This document shows positions 11,874 through 24,012 of a stretch of DNA of 64,000 nucleotides, one piece after another. Positions within the stretch are counted from its first letter, which is position 1; the number at the start of each line of letters is the position of its first letter. The stretch comes from Litsea cubeba (Eukaryota; Streptophyta; Magnoliopsida; Laurales; Lauraceae), in NCBI GenBank assembly GCA_012931725.1, contig CM022946.1, forward strand, positions 117,627,371 to 117,691,370. The letters are read 5' to 3'. The notes under the pieces were generated by a model. The model had not been told where the DNA came from. It saw nothing but the letters and a program-made list of their open reading frames with translations, and did no database searches. The translations under genes were made by a program, and so were the position numbers.

Positions 11874-13269
11874 CACTGATGATTATGAAACTAAGTGCGG
11901 AAGCTATAAAGATAAATCACCGCAAAGCATACACCATAACACAATGATCTATTGTGGTTCGGCATCAATGCCTACATCCACTCCTAGCTTGTGTTCCTAC
12001 ACCCCATCGGCATTTCACTATCTATGCTTTTCAATAGGCTAAGCAATAACATTTACAAAATGCTTTCCAATGCTAAGCAATAACCTCTACTATATGCTTT
12101 TCAATAAGCTAAGCAATAACCTTACAATATGCTTTTTCTAGGCTAAGCAATAACCTTTACAACCCTAAGATTTTTTCTCTAAAATATGTCTAACATACAC
12201 AAGAAGAGATACAATTTTACCACAATACAATGCCTCTAAATAGGCGAATATAAAAGTAAAAATCTAACTCACACATACACTATATGAATGCAAAGATGAA
12301 TGCTCAATGTGTATGCATAATATCGTCATTCAATTTGAAAATAAAAGCTCATATATGTATGCCAAAGGCTTTTAAAAGTTTTAGCTCATAAAGATATTTT
12401 TAATTGAGGCAAGAATGCTAATCACATATTAAAAATAACTTGTAAAAGATATTATACCCATCTAGTTCAAGTAAGTTGTGAGATTTTAAGAACAAAACAT
12501 GTGATGCATAAGGACTTCAATCAATTTAAAAATGTAGCCCAATAAATGCATGCTAAAAGCATTTGAAAGTGTAAAATACAAAAAGAGATTTGATTGAAGT
12601 AAAAAGGCAAATCACATGTCATTTAAATACGAACTTGAAAATGATATGCATATAGATGATCATTGGTGTACTTCTTGTCCACTGAGTTAGACTGTAGAAA
12701 ATTATTTATTCTCCTCTTAAGGTGGCCATTTTCTTTTGTGTTTTATTTAAGTGGGGATTGGAACTCATACACTCAAACACACACCCATGTCCTTATCTAG
12801 TGAAGCTATGGTTGGAGACCTTCTTTGAATCATCATTTGCATTTGCAGGCTACCAAATGAATGGCTAATGGATTGAGAGATGGTACCCTTAAGGGGACAT
12901 TTGTGCAATGCATATTTTTGTGAAAAGAAGAAAGGAAAATTCTCGGATTTTGCAAACTACCTTTTCCATCATTTGCTTCGTGTAGTTTTTGACAGGAAAA
13001 GCATTGTCTTTGCCTTAATTTTTCATGATCCCTGAAAAAATACTTTTGGTGGTTTGGGGGTTTGGCTTCTGTAGTAAAATGGAACTCTGTAGACTCCCAT
13101 TTTCTCCAATGTTGCACAAACATGTTTGTATTTGCTTGGGCTCCCTTTTTTTGTTGGTATCTATAGGTTTATCCTCTTGGATTCTCTCTCATTTCCTCTC
13201 ATAACTCTGTTTGAGCATACATTACATTAAGAAGTTGAAGATGGGTCCTCCTTTCATGGAGTCCAACTT
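11874..13269. other. Old repeat sequence, no gene
   Basis: The sequence just after the LTR element, with a GTGGTTCGGC motif near 11955, probably belongs to the older repeat that the element split. It holds a short tandem repeat (12023-12163). A 96-codon minus frame at 12833-13123 has no recognisable domain. Confidence 0.5.
12023..12163. repeat. Tandem repeat, about 35-bp units, four copies
   Basis: The core gctaagcaataac recurs at about 12039, 12073, 12109 and 12143, each preceded by a variant of atgcttttcaata. No coding sense. Confidence 0.8.
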
Positions 13270-13278
13270 CTACTTATA

Positions 13279-13389
13279 GGGAAATTCTATTTGCACCCAC
13301 ATTTTGTGCTGAGCTCACCCACATGTGTATAATTTTTTTCATATAAGTGGGTGTGCTCATAAAAAATGTGGGTGCAAATAGAATTTCCC
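13279..13389. mobile_element. Mutator-type MITE, 111 bp
   Basis: The ends are a perfect 27-bp inverted repeat beginning GGGAAATTCTATTTGCACCC. The 9-bp TSD CTACTTATA lies at 13270-13278 and 13390-13398. Perfect 9-bp duplication plus long inverted ends indicate a Mutator-like transposase. The ends resemble those of the larger element at 16329-17506. Confidence 0.95.
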
Positions 13390-13472
13390 CTACTTATATT
13401 CTAGAGGTTATTTCCAGTTTAAGTGACTTCCAGTTAAAACTTACTACATAACATGGTGCTCAATAGAAATTA

Positions 13473-13492
13473 GATATATATATATATATATA
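13473..13492. repeat. (AT)n microsatellite
   Basis: Twenty bases of alternating A and T. Confidence 0.9.
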
Positions 13493-13698
13493 GTATCCAG
13501 AGGAGGAACACAATTGAAACTAGAGTTCTACAAAATGAAGATAGCCTTATATCAGTGGATCCTAACTAACAAGGTGTAGCTAGGCTTTAGAAATTGCGTA
13601 AGCACTTATCTGATTGGGGTTGGCCACTACAAACGCAAACAGGATTGCGTCGACGTGGATCAAGTAATAGATGTAGAGATCTGTGACTCCCTAAGAAA

Positions 13699-13815
13699 GA
13701 TCAGTCATGTATGATTCATTATTCACGATCTAAGGGCAATGATGGACACCCTAGAGAGATCAGTCATATATGATTCACTCTTCACAATCTAAGGGCAATA
13801 ATGGACACCCTAGAC
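13699..13815. repeat. Tandem duplication, 59-bp units
   Basis: Two units start gatcagtcat at 13699 and 13758 and end with ggacaccctag. They differ at a few sites. The surrounding 13.4-14.2 kb shows no convincing gene. Confidence 0.8.
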
Positions 13816-14269
13816 GTTGAAGATGATGATGGACGGTTGAGATCTCGTGGAAGGAAGAGGGAAAAGGCTTTCCCGAATCATCTTTCTCTCTTTCTTCTAC
13901 AATTACTTGTCCTTAAATATGAGTGTTGAGATCATATTGACATCATTTGCAGCCACTGTCTCCCATATTTATATATAGCCTTTTGGCTTACTGGATGATT
14001 AGCTCTCAATTCGAGTTTGAATGAAGAGACGATGAGGATAAATAGTTGGATTAAGTTCAAAAGAATTCTTATCCCTCTCACGACCGAGACTCCTTGTGAG
14101 GGGTGTTTCTGTGATTGGAGTCCACCCACATGTAAACACAAGTGGGCCCATCACATATGCCAACACAAGGTTCGACCTTGAGTGTCTCTTGCAAGGTATA
14201 TGACCTACCTTTGTTGGTTCCCCCAATATTGGGATATCACAAATTGAATTTTGACTGATCAATAAATGC

Positions 14270-14737
14270 AGGTTTTGGCGTGGCGGGGGTGGGTGGGATA
14301 CTTGAAGAAGTTGTAGTCTGCATCTCTCATGGATACTCCAAAGTGATTTTAGAAGGGGGCAGTCTAATTCTTATAGAAAGAATTACGGAGGAAACATGGC
14401 TCCAGTGAGATTTCATGATTTGGTGGAAGAAGTTGTTGGAGCGCCTCTCTGAGTTGTCGGTCGGGGAATAGAGTTGTGGATGCCCTCGCTAAGCTGCACT
14501 ATCCCAACTTTAAGACCTTTATTATTGAGATTCCAGAGGCTACTTATGAGAAATACTAGATGGAATGCGAATATATTAGGGCTTTTGAAATAGTTTCAAT
14601 CCCAAATCCAGTTGTAATTAGGAATCCCTGGGCCCAAGGGATCCAGCCTTCTATCAACTCCTATAGTTGGGGATTTCTTTTATGCTTTGCTCTCTGAGGT
14701 TAGCCTCTTAATCAAAAGAGAAAAAAAAAAAAAAAAC
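14270..14737 (+). pseudogene. L1 LINE 3' tail with RNase H remnant
   Basis: In broken frames this reads like the C-terminal RNase H of plant L1 elements: a HGYSKVILEGGS-like segment at about 14325-14360, then NRVVDALAKL at about 14466-14496. A stretch of 16 or more A residues at 14719-14737 closes it, as expected for a LINE inserted in + orientation. The reverse transcriptase part is missing (5' truncation) and stops interrupt the frame. Confidence 0.65.
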
Positions 14738-14739
14738 AA

Positions 14740-15515
14740 AGCCAATAAGGGTGTATGTTAAATAAGTTGGAGTCCACCCGATGACTTAGGTCATCAAACG
14801 GCGAGGCAGCCCAGGTTGTCCATGCCCACCCTCCATATATACATGTCAAGTCCAAGAAGGCATAGGGCATTTACTACCTAGGCCCTTACCAAGCCTCTCA
14901 AGTTAGGGCAGGTCGGGGCTGAGGCCTTGAATAGAAGAAAATCAATTTTTAAACTTTTAGACACCGCCATTGGACCATTAATGCAATGCAACAAGCAACG
15001 TGGTGGTAGATGGAAATCTCAATCTACTATAAGAATCTACAAAAGAATCGCATTAGAACCATCTCAAATAAATATATGATCAAATAAATCCACATATACA
15101 AAAACTAACATCATGTAGATATGCCAAAGCAAAAGGAATCACATAAGAATCATCATGGTTCATTTACATAAAAATCACTTAAGAATCACATAAGTGATAA
15201 GACTCATATGAAAAAAACTAATATAAGAGTCATATAAGAACCCACATATGAATTATGTTCAAATAAACCCACATATATACTCAAAGAAATCCACACATAT
15301 ATAAATAAGAAACATAAAAGGACTGGGCCGGGTAATGGCATCCAAGGCCAACCTTCAAATTGGCGGGCCTAGAAAAAATCTGTCCAAGCCTGACCCAGGG
15401 CTTTTAAGAGAAATAAAAGCCTTCATTTTGGGTGCCTTTTGAGGGCTGGGTCGCCCTAATAGGAGGGCCCGATTGACATAAGAACTCTTAAATTTGTAGA
15501 TTCCTCGCCTGGTAG
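14740..15515. other. Repeat-derived sequence, no gene
   Basis: GC-richer patches at 14860-14920 and 15320-15480 (gggccgggtaatggc and similar) separated by AT-rich sequence in which ataagaatcac and acccacatat recur. No ORF or clear element ends. Confidence 0.5.
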
Positions 15516-15517
15516 CA

Positions 15518-15775
15518 AGTGTACCCAAAAAAATTGGTCAAAAGGGATTCCAAAACTGGCATTACTTTAGCTTTTCCACTGCTTCCCACTGTTGGACCAA
15601 TTCTTACTAGACCGGTTTGGGTTAACGCCCAATCCTAACCCTGGTTTGATAAAACACTGACAAATAGTAACACTATAGAGCAATGCTCTTCTGTCGATGG
15701 CGTCATTAAAAAATAGAAAGAAAGAAAATCAATAGTCTAGATTTAAAGAAGCAAAGGCAAAAACTCTCCTTATGA
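15518..15775 (+). repeat. Segmental duplicate upstream of the cyclophilin promoter, copy 1
   Basis: The stretch from aattggtcaaaagggattcc to the caaaggcaaaaac end matches 16295-16328 plus 17516-17705, which is copy 2 split by the Mutator-like element. The shared core includes ttttccactgctt, aatgctcttctgtcgatgg and gtctagat. Copy 1 shows the empty site. Confidence 0.85.
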
Positions 15776-16328
15776 AAGACTTCAACAACTAATATGTGTT
15801 TTTTCAATCTTCTCGTGATCCATCATGAATTATGTTGTGAAATCTATTACCATATCCGTTTTAGGCCTTATGAAAAGACTTAACAGTTTGGATTTTGCAA
15901 ACAGCCCCCACAGAAGTCCAGAAATTATGATCTAATGGTTTGGAATTTTTTTTTTTTGCAAATTTATGAAAATATATGATTATCCAAGGGCTAATAATTG
16001 ATCTCCTAGCCGTTTTGAATATTATAAATACGATTAAGGGTTCAGATCATGATTATGGGACCCATAAGGTCAGTTTCCAAAGACAAAAACCGATAACCTT
16101 TTTCTAATGCAAAAGTTATTATAGCTCTGCTTTCTTCAAATGCTTTGGTTTTTGAAATCCGACGAGGGATGTCTGGCATGAGAAATACTTGTGAAGGAAA
16201 TCGTTGGGCTTGAAATTGAGTCATTACAAAATGTGGAAAATCCATGGAAACAAGAAAAAACATAAAGAGATGTTTACCAAACATGCCAAAAAAAATTTGG
16301 TCAACGGGGATTCCAAAAGGGGCCTTAA

Positions 16329-17506
16329 GAGAGATTCTATATGCATCCACATTTTTTGCTGTGCCCACCCATTTTTCAAAAAATACCCAAAATACCCTCA
16401 TCTTCTCTCCCCTGCAGATCACCGTTCACCTCCTTCTCCGCCAGCCTTCTTCCCTTCCTCCTTGCCACCTGCACCCACTGCGCACAACCCTATTCATCTC
16501 CCTCTCTCTTTGCCATCTTCTCTTCTCCCTGCTTCACCCTCTCTATCTCCATTTTTCCCCTCCGCCCTGCAACTCTCTCCACCCCACTGCGCACCCATCT
16601 CTCTCTCTGTCCCTCTCTGCCACCGCCCACTCCATCTCCCCTCTCTCTCTCCTTCATCTCTTCCCCCCTCTTTTATTCCTTTGTTTCTTTCTATCCATGC
16701 TTCACCATATCTCTTCTTCCATCTCCATTTTCCCTTCCACCCTGCAACTCTCTCCGCCCTCTCTTGATCGCAGTCTTCTCCCAAGGTGCACGGAGTGTCG
16801 GAGCCGTCCAATAGAGAGGTGCACAGCCGGAAAACCCCGTGCATTTTTCATTTACACGGTTGATTATATCCGTGCACAGATCGCAGTCTTCTCCAAATGT
16901 GCACGGAGTTTCGGAGTCGTGCACATAGTAAGGTGCACGGCTGGGAAACACCATGCATTTTTCATTTGCACGGTTTATCAACCCCGTGCACATAAGATTT
17001 GCACGCTGTATTTATCCGTCGTCACACCTCGCAGACCCATTTGTCCCCGTTCCTCCCGCTCTCCGTTTGGGACTGCTCGTCGCCACCGTGGTGTAGGTCT
17101 CCCCTTCGGAGATCGCCCGACCGGTGAAATTGTTCGACGGAGACCAGATATCTGGTTGCTCTGCGGCTAGCCCTCCCTCTCCCTCCTTCTCCCTTTCTCT
17201 TTCTGCCTCCCTCTCCCCACCCGCTCCATCTCCCCTCTCCTTCCGCCCGCACTCTCCCTCTTTCTCCCTTACTCCCTCTGCCTCCCTCCCTCCCCGCCCT
17301 CTCTATCTCCCTCTCCCCCTCCAGTCTCTCTCTCTATCCCTCCATTTCTCTATGTCGCTCCCTCCCTCCTAGCCGGAGGTCGCCGGAGCAGGGAGAGGGG
17401 GAGGGGAAGGAAGGAGAGGGAGAAGGGTATTTTTGTCATGTATATTTTTTTTTATTTTAAAGGTGGGTGTGTTCAGCAAATCATGTGGGTGAGTTTAGAA
17501 TCACCC
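16329..17506. mobile_element. Pack-MULE-like element, 1,178 bp
   Basis: The 9-bp target GGGCCTTAA at 16320-16328 returns as GGGCCTCAA at 17507-17515 (one mismatch), and the element splits copy 2 of a segmental duplicate. Its ends (gattctatatgcatccacat on the left; the right end read in reverse begins gggtgattctaaactcaccc) match each other and the 111-bp MITE at 13279. The inside is unlike its surroundings: a pyrimidine tract of about 370 bp, two 113-bp tandem units with repeated gtgcacgg, a GC-rich stretch and a second CT tract. This is the composition expected if host-gene sequence had been captured. No transposase is present. Loose-frame ORFs reflect base composition and are not called. Confidence 0.75.
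16766..16991 (+). repeat. Two 113-bp tandem units inside the Pack-MULE
   Basis: Units begin gatcgcagtcttctcc at 16766 and 16879; both carry gtgcacggagt, a ggtgcac motif and catttttcattt. The second is slightly diverged. Confidence 0.85.
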
Positions 17507-17515
17507 GGGCCTCAA

Positions 17516-17825
17516 TTCAGTTTTTCCACTGCTTGCCACTGTTGGATCGGTTCGGGTTCAAGCCCAATCCCAACACTGGTTTCATAAAACACAGTGACAA
17601 ACCCTAATACTACATACCAATGCTCTTCTGTCGATGGGGTCATTGAAAAAACCAAAAAAGAAAATAAAAAATCAACGGTCTAGATGTAAAGAATCAAAGG
17701 CCAAAATATATTCTTTCCATAGTGTCCATCAATGGTGGGACCCATCAGTCAAATCAACGGATTAGATCACTGAACCATTGGGCTGCACTAGTTTTTTATA
17801 ACTTATTACACGGGCCGAGCATTGT
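17516..17825 (+). promoter_or_regulatory. Putative promoter of the cyclophilin gene
   Basis: Candidate core promoter. A TATA-like TTTTTTATAAC lies at 17791-17802. A telo-box-like AAACCCTAA lies near 17598 and a ccctaaacct near 17908; such motifs are common near plant housekeeping and RNA-processing genes. The first part (to about 17705) is segmental duplicate copy 2. The nearest upstream sequence is a Pack-MULE. The assignment rests on the inferred UTR exon that follows. Confidence 0.4.
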
Positions 17826-17939
17826 CTCCATTCCTCAAATAAAACCTCTGTCAGCTGACTACTCCCATGAGTCTCATTCCCATTCGCGTCTGCAACTGCT
17901 TTCTTTGCCCTAAACCTAAGAGTTCCTGAATTCCCATCT
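17826..17939 (+). other. Inferred 5' UTR exon of the cyclophilin gene
   Basis: The coding start at 27151 lies only 16 bases after a good acceptor (TTTATTTGGTTGCAG), so an upstream non-coding exon is needed. The pyrimidine-rich, plant-leader-like stretch ending ATCT|GTAAGT at 17939/17940 is the best candidate: the donor is near consensus and a TATA-like motif lies 25-35 bases before the proposed start. This gives a 9.2-kb first intron. Exact start and exon identity are inference. Confidence 0.4.
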
Positions 17940-18717
17940 GTAAGTTTCCAAATCCGTCTTCTTATCCACAGATTCTTTTTTTCAATGTGAAGATTCTTCG
18001 TTGTCCGGATTCCAGTATTTTCTTTTTGCTGCTGCAATTGTTTGCTGTTTTCCTTGAATAACTGCTCAAAAGAACATACCTTGGAAACCCTGGTTGGGTT
18101 TAGGGTTTTGGAAACTTTCTTGTTATTATTATTATTTTTTCAATCTGATTTCATGTGCATGTTTCTTTTATTTATTTAATTCTCTTGACCTCTTTGTTGA
18201 TTTGATTTTGTTTTGAACTAAGCCAATGTGTGAGATTTGAGTTATGTAAGTGTCAAAGAGATAAAAAGAAATGATTTTTTTTAATCATGATTAGTGGTGG
18301 GCTGTTTGGTTTCTCTTGTGAGAAGGCAGGGGAACTGCAAGTTCCAGCCTTTTTAGTTTGGTGGGTGTTTTTTTTTAAAGAAACCTAGTGCTCTTTTAAT
18401 ATCTTGGAGGGATTTGAACAGCTTGCTTGATTTGTGTTGTTGTAGATAATCCAATGGAGAACAATACTGCAATGGGTTGATTTTTATTTTTCAGTCTGTT
18501 TTTTTTTTTTGGCAATTTTCTCCTTTTGCGCTATCCCAAATGGCGAAGAAGTTTAATTTTCAGTCTTTCTTGACTACTTTATACAGTGTCTTTGTGTGTA
18601 ATGTGGCTGTTCATTTGTGTGATTAAGCACATGAATGTGCTTATTATATTTCTTTCTGTCAGAAATCACATTTATAGGAATATGATACACCAATAATGGT
18701 GTTCTTGTATGGCAATG

Positions 18718-20757
18718 TGATGCAACCATAATCACTCAGAGGATTGCAACTCCAAGAAGCAACAGAATTTATACAGTCCTACGAAGAAATTCGGCAGCTT
18801 GAATTTGGGCAGAACTGGCAGCACCAGCTGGGCCTGTATTATGAGGATACCTTATGGCTGGTCGGAACAGACCCATAGTTGTCAATTCCGTTTCAGACTT
18901 CATTTCGGTCTGGCCTCCAAAATGTAATATTTCGGTATTTTGAAATTTCGGAGAAACTTTTCGGATAAAGTATATATATATATATATGTAAAACATAAAA
19001 AAATTAGAAGTTAAAATATATGTAAAAAAATTTATAAAGATAATTAAAATTCTAATATTGCTTGATTGAGCACCTTCAAGAGATGTGAACCTACCCAATG
19101 CATATGACATAACTTAATAAAAACTACGTTCAAACATGTTGACATGGCCTTCCATCATTGAAACATGTTGAGTGGGCCATGATCTCAACTCCCAAGTCTC
19201 AATTGCTACTTAAAGTTTATTTATAGAACACACAAAATGAGTAAAAGAAGACAACAGTTGTCTACAGTCTGCCCTCCTTTCCCTTTTCCAAATCGGCTTG
19301 CAATTGCAAAGCAAACCCTATCAATTGTGCTGCCCCTCTCCCAATTGACTGCCGTGATGTCGTCAGAGCTGCTGGAGATGGAGCTGGACTGATGGTGCCT
19401 GGTACTCTTCTCTCCCCCTCCTCTTATTCTTCATCTTCTTCGTTTTTTCTGCTTGTGCAAAATAGAAGCAAACAGCACCTGGGTGTCTTCAACAGAACCA
19501 GAGAAACGAAAGTTTGCAAAGCGACGATCAATTTCTGAAGTAACACACTAAAAATTTCACTCATAAAATCTAGATTGAATTACATCCAGCCTACTGTCCT
19601 CTATTTGTAAAAAAACTACTTACCACAGAGAAGTACTTTCTAAATACAACTCCTAGTAAAAACGAGAAACCCTAACTTTACTTGGGCATTGAGAAAGAAA
19701 GACTAATCGAAATCAAGGTGATTAATAAGTGGAAACTTTCTCATCTACAATGAAGGAGGAAAAAAAATAGTAAGTTTCCGCATCGACAGCTTTTTTTTTT
19801 TTGGGTTGTTGGGCCAGATTAGGACCCAGTTCTTGGCCTTCTAAAAGTGTCCCAAAAGGCTTGACTCACTTAATAGTCAAATTTGGCTCAATTCTAGGCC
19901 TACGTTGATAAGACCGAATGGGTTGGATTGCATTATTCCCTCCTGGTTAGAGGAAACTCTCCTTTGAGTTTGCAATTTGCTCCAATGTCCTCCTGGATCC
20001 AATGTTACAGGCATCATGCGAAAGATCCACAATTGTTCTCCTTTCAGATAGAAGGGGAGGAAGATGACTGGAAGCAATTATGGAAATTGAATGTAATGGA
20101 AGAAAAAACAACCATGGGACTTCCTCTGATACCAATTTTGATGCAACCTAGTCTCTTAGAAGATTGCAACTCCAAGAAACAGCAGGATCTATACAGCCCT
20201 CTGCAGAAATTCAGCAGCTTGAATTTGGGTAGATCTGGGAGCAAGAGCTGGGCTTGTATTGTTTGGAAATGACATGGCTGGTTGGAACTAAACCCACTTC
20301 TTGTGCATACTAGCAGCAAACAGCACTTGGGTATTGTCAACAGAACCAGAGAAAAAAAAAAGTTTCCAAAGCAATAAATTGGAACAACAACCAATTTCTA
20401 AAGCAACACTGAAAATTTTATTCATAAAATTTGGACTGAATTACATCCAGAATACTGTCCTCTACTTATAAGAAAACCTGTTTACCACAAAGAAGTTCTC
20501 CTAACTATACTTGGGTGTTAAGAGAGAATGATTGACCGAAAACAAAGAGAAAAATAAATGGAAACTTGCTCATCTATACTCAAGGAGAAAAAAAAGGAAA
20601 GTTTCCCCATCGACAGTTTCTTGTGGGTTGTTGTGCCAGGTTAGGACCTGGTTCTTGACCTTCTAAAAATGGCCCACAGGGCTTGGCTCACTTGCTTGTC
20701 AAGTTTGGCTCAATTCTAGGCCTACATGTATAAACCCAAATGGGGCGGGCTGCATCA
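18718..20757 (-). mobile_element. Short LTR (TRIM-like) retrotransposon, minus strand
   Basis: Two LTR copies, 18718-19935 and 20139-20757, start TGATGCAACC; the right copy ends CTGCATCA. Only about 200 bp of internal sequence separates them. On the minus strand a TGGTATCAGAGG primer site (20123-20134, initiator-Met tRNA type) follows the right LTR, and a purine tract (ccaggaggga) precedes the left. The left LTR is longer because of an insertion of about 570 bp from about 18874 to 19440. No coding capacity; a perfect TSD was not found. Confidence 0.75.
18874..19440. mobile_element. Insertion inside the left LTR of the TRIM-like element
   Basis: Absent from the right LTR. It begins near catagttgtcaattccg, and its first 90 bases (aatttcgg repeats) resemble 32940-33030, so it belongs to a dispersed repeat. 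It contains an AT microsatellite at about 18969-18986. The ends were not resolved to the base. Confidence 0.5.
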
Positions 20758-20890
20758 GCATGCAGGGATTGATTTGGTTGTTCTTAGGTCTTTAGATATG
20801 TTCCAATAAAATTGGAACGATCCTAATTGAGATCTTACTACATGCAGGATTGTGTGATAAGCATCCTAATTGAGATCGAGTTGAGCTGAT

Positions 20891-21182
20891 CATGGTTCAA
20901 AATAGCATTATTGGTCGTAGCAGTTGAGCCCGCTACACTATTTTGAAAATAGTGGCGCTGCGGTCTAAAACCTAGTAGAGCCAAGTGGTTTTAATTTATA
21001 AAACTATTTTTCCTTTTTCTTCTCCTCAATTGCCTTTCCTATAGTTGTGTATGCCTTTATATGGTTCCAATCACTAAAAAAACACAAGATTGATTGCTAT
21101 ATAAGATTCAAATTGTTCTTACTACTAAACAAATTCACACCGCTATCCGCTATGCCCGACGCAATTGCTATTTTTATCCCTA
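20891..21182. mobile_element. hAT MITE, 292 bp
   Basis: The 8-bp TSD GAGCTGAT lies at 20883-20890 and 21183-21190. It starts CATGGTTCAAAATAGC and ends GCTATTTTTATCCCTA. Same family as the element at 45618-45960. No coding sense. Confidence 0.9.
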
Positions 21183-21969
21183 GAGCTGATGGTGACATTT
21201 GGGTACATATACCATCAACATTGTTTGTTAGCATACAAATTAGAAGTGCCATTTGTGGTGAACTAAAAATCGATAAATAATTGCTTCATAAAGATGAGGT
21301 AAAGCTAGAGTCACTTTTCTCAGGAGAATTTTTCATTTGAGTAGGGATTTCCGTTTTGGAATCACTTTTTAAAATGCAATGAAGGGTGTTAATACTATCA
21401 AGCTAAGTTGCGTGAGTATGGGTATGTGTATCAAAGAGTTGGAATGAAACACCAGCATGAAGTCTTTAGTTTGACAAATCCCAAAACATAAGATTTTCAG
21501 TGTTGGCGTAATTTTAAATTAGTTGAAATAAATGTTTACTTTAAACGAGAATTATATGAAAAAATGGCAACACCAAAAGAATAAGGGAGAAAAGTTACTC
21601 TAAACAGCCAAGTAATTGTTGTTTCTTTATTTAGTTTAGGTTTCAGAAGAATTAGAAAATGCATTAATATTTCATAAACCACAAAATTATTTCTGAGCTT
21701 GTAGATTAAGACTGTAGTTGTGTTGTGAATAATCCAACATGTGAATGTCTCAATATGTTTGCTCATTTCGGAGGATCCTCAAAATTGTTTTTAAGCTAGT
21801 ATTTTGGGAATCCAGTCGTGTTGTGGGGAATCCAACATCAAAACTTCTGTCAATATGTGTTGACGTACTTCATGTTATCTCTAGGATATGTTTCAGTATT
21901 GATATATCGAATTTGGAGGGAGAAACTACAATGATGTGAAACCAAATGACTGATTGTATTATTATTGTT

Positions 21970-24012
21970 ATAGAAGAGGTACTTGGAGAGTCGAAAAGGA
22001 AAATGCACTTTGATAAAGAAATCTGGTGTGGAGTGTAGAGGTTTAGAAAGTTGTTCGAGAGAAGATGTTTCTAAGAGGTTTGATAGGGGATTGAGAATAT
22101 AAAAAATTATGACAAGTATAATAAGGCAAAAAAGAAAGAAAGAAGCGAAGAAAATAGTCTGTGATGCAAAGTCCAGTGCATAAGATGACCTATATAATAA
22201 GTTGGGAACAATTTTCAAGCTTGCAAAAATGAGGAAAAGGAAAAGTAGGGACTTAAATCATGCTAGATATATAAAGAGCGACTATAAAAAAAGGTTTTAG
22301 TGAGGGGGCAATGGTATTAAAAAAAAACGTGGAGAGAATATAACAAAAACTTAAATGACGATTCTATAGGAGGCTTAAGATCGAGAGAGGATAATGCATT
22401 AGTAGGACATACCTTTTTTCGCATAATTAGGGTAGCAAAAGTGAAGAAAGCATTGGCAAGAATGATGAGGGGAGAGGCTACGGTGCTAGATGACATTTCG
22501 ATACAGGCTTGAGAAATTGGATGGGTGTGGTTAAGTAGGCTCTTCAATAAGGTATTAATGACAGAGAAAATGGATGAATGGAGTAGTGTTGTAGTACCCG
22601 TCTATATAACGAAGGAGATATACAATATTGCACAAATTATCATGGGATTAAACTTATGAGTTACAATATGCAACTATGGGAGATAGTTATGGAGCAAAGA
22701 CTTGGACAAGAGACCAAGATATCTAAATATAAGCTGATTTCATACCAGGAAGGTCAACTATGGAAGCTATTTTTTCACTTAATCAGTTAATGAAAAATAT
22801 ACCTAAAGAACAAAAAAAATCTACGTATGGTCTTCATCGATCTAGAGAAAGCCAATGACAACGTATACAGAGATTTGATTTCATGGTTTTTAGATAAAAA
22901 CAGTGTCCCAAGAGGTTATATTAATACCATTAAAGATATGTATGAGGGAGCGGTGATGAGATCATAGGTTTGCATAAGGGATCAACTTTAAGCCCCTTAT
23001 TTATTTGCATTGATTATGGACGAGTTAGTTGCTTATATTCAAGAGGAGGTACCTTGGTGTATGTTGTTTGTAAATGATATTGTATTGGGGGATGAATCAA
23101 GAGATGGTGACAGGAGGCTTTAAAATTTGTGGGCTTTAAAATAAGTTGTACAAAGATAGAATATTTGATTTGCAACTTTTGTGGGGATGTACTATGAGCT
23201 TAAACTCCTATGAGAATTGAAGCTCAAGAGATACCACAAAGGGATTCATTCCGATACCTTGGCTTTGATAATTAGTAAAGATGTAGAGATTGGAGAATAT
23301 GTCAAACATAGGATAAGTGTATGGTGGTTGAAGTGGAGACTTGCTTCTGGAGTGCTTTGTGATCGGCGCATAAGATTGAGGAAAAAATTTTCAGGACAAC
23401 GATTAGACTAGGTATGACCCATGGAGGAGAATGTTGGCAAAGACCCATGGAGGAGAATGTTGGCTAATCTAGAAGCAACACAAGTACAAAATGAGTGTAG
23501 TAGATATGAGAGTATTGAGATGGATGTGTCGTGAAACTAGGAAGGATAGAATCAGAAATGAGCACTTCGAGGGCATTTAGAGGTAGCATCAATAAGTGAT
23601 AAATTAAGAGAGACTCATTTGAGATGGTTTGTACTTGTCCAAAGAAAGCTAGCAATAGGCGCCATTGCAGATTTTTTTTTTTTTTTTTTGTGAAGATTGG
23701 TGGCCCGCCAGGCTATGATGCCTAGATACAACATGGATATGGTAGGGACATGGCATGGATATAGCAGGGACACAGATTTTACACAAAAAAAAATGAAGTA
23801 TCGGATATGATAAGACACAATACCTTACCCATTTTGAAGTATCCGTGCATCATAGCCGCCAAGGCAAGGACGTAGGCCGAATGGGACATAGATATAAGGA
23901 TAGATATGAAGAAGTGCATCCTATATGAAGATTTGGCTTAAAATAGATCAGATTGAAGAAATGTAATTCATGTAGCCAACTCCAACATAATTGGGACAAT
24001 GCTTTGACTCAG
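21970..24012 (+). pseudogene. Degenerate RTE-clade LINE
   Basis: In shifting frames the sequence follows the plant RTE-type reverse transcriptase order. There is a pre-RT region (22120-22560), an NYRGIKL-like stretch near 22645, motif A as FIDLEKAND near 22845, the HKGSTLSPLF motif B near 22970, the catalytic FADD box decayed to FVND near 23070, then KWRLASGVLCDRRI near 23330 and KMSVVDMRVLRWMCRETRKD near 23490. The C-terminal end (MKKCILYEDLA, VANSNIIGT) appears at 23905-24000 after a MITE insertion. Many stops and shifts make it dead. It lies in the inferred first intron. Confidence 0.8.
23713..23855 (-). mobile_element. hAT MITE of the 142-bp family, copy 1
   Basis: Begins CTATGATGCC and ends GTGCATCATAG; flanks CCGCCAGG (23705-23712) and CCGCCAAG (23856-23863) form an 8-bp TSD with one change. 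Reverse orientation relative to the copies at 31952 and 52442. Inserted in the RTE LINE. Confidence 0.85.

Noticed and set aside
16244..17170. 308-codon open frame on the + strand and several overlapping frames
   Set aside because: All lie in the pyrimidine-rich cargo of a Mutator-like element; long openness follows from CT-rich composition, and no domain is visible.
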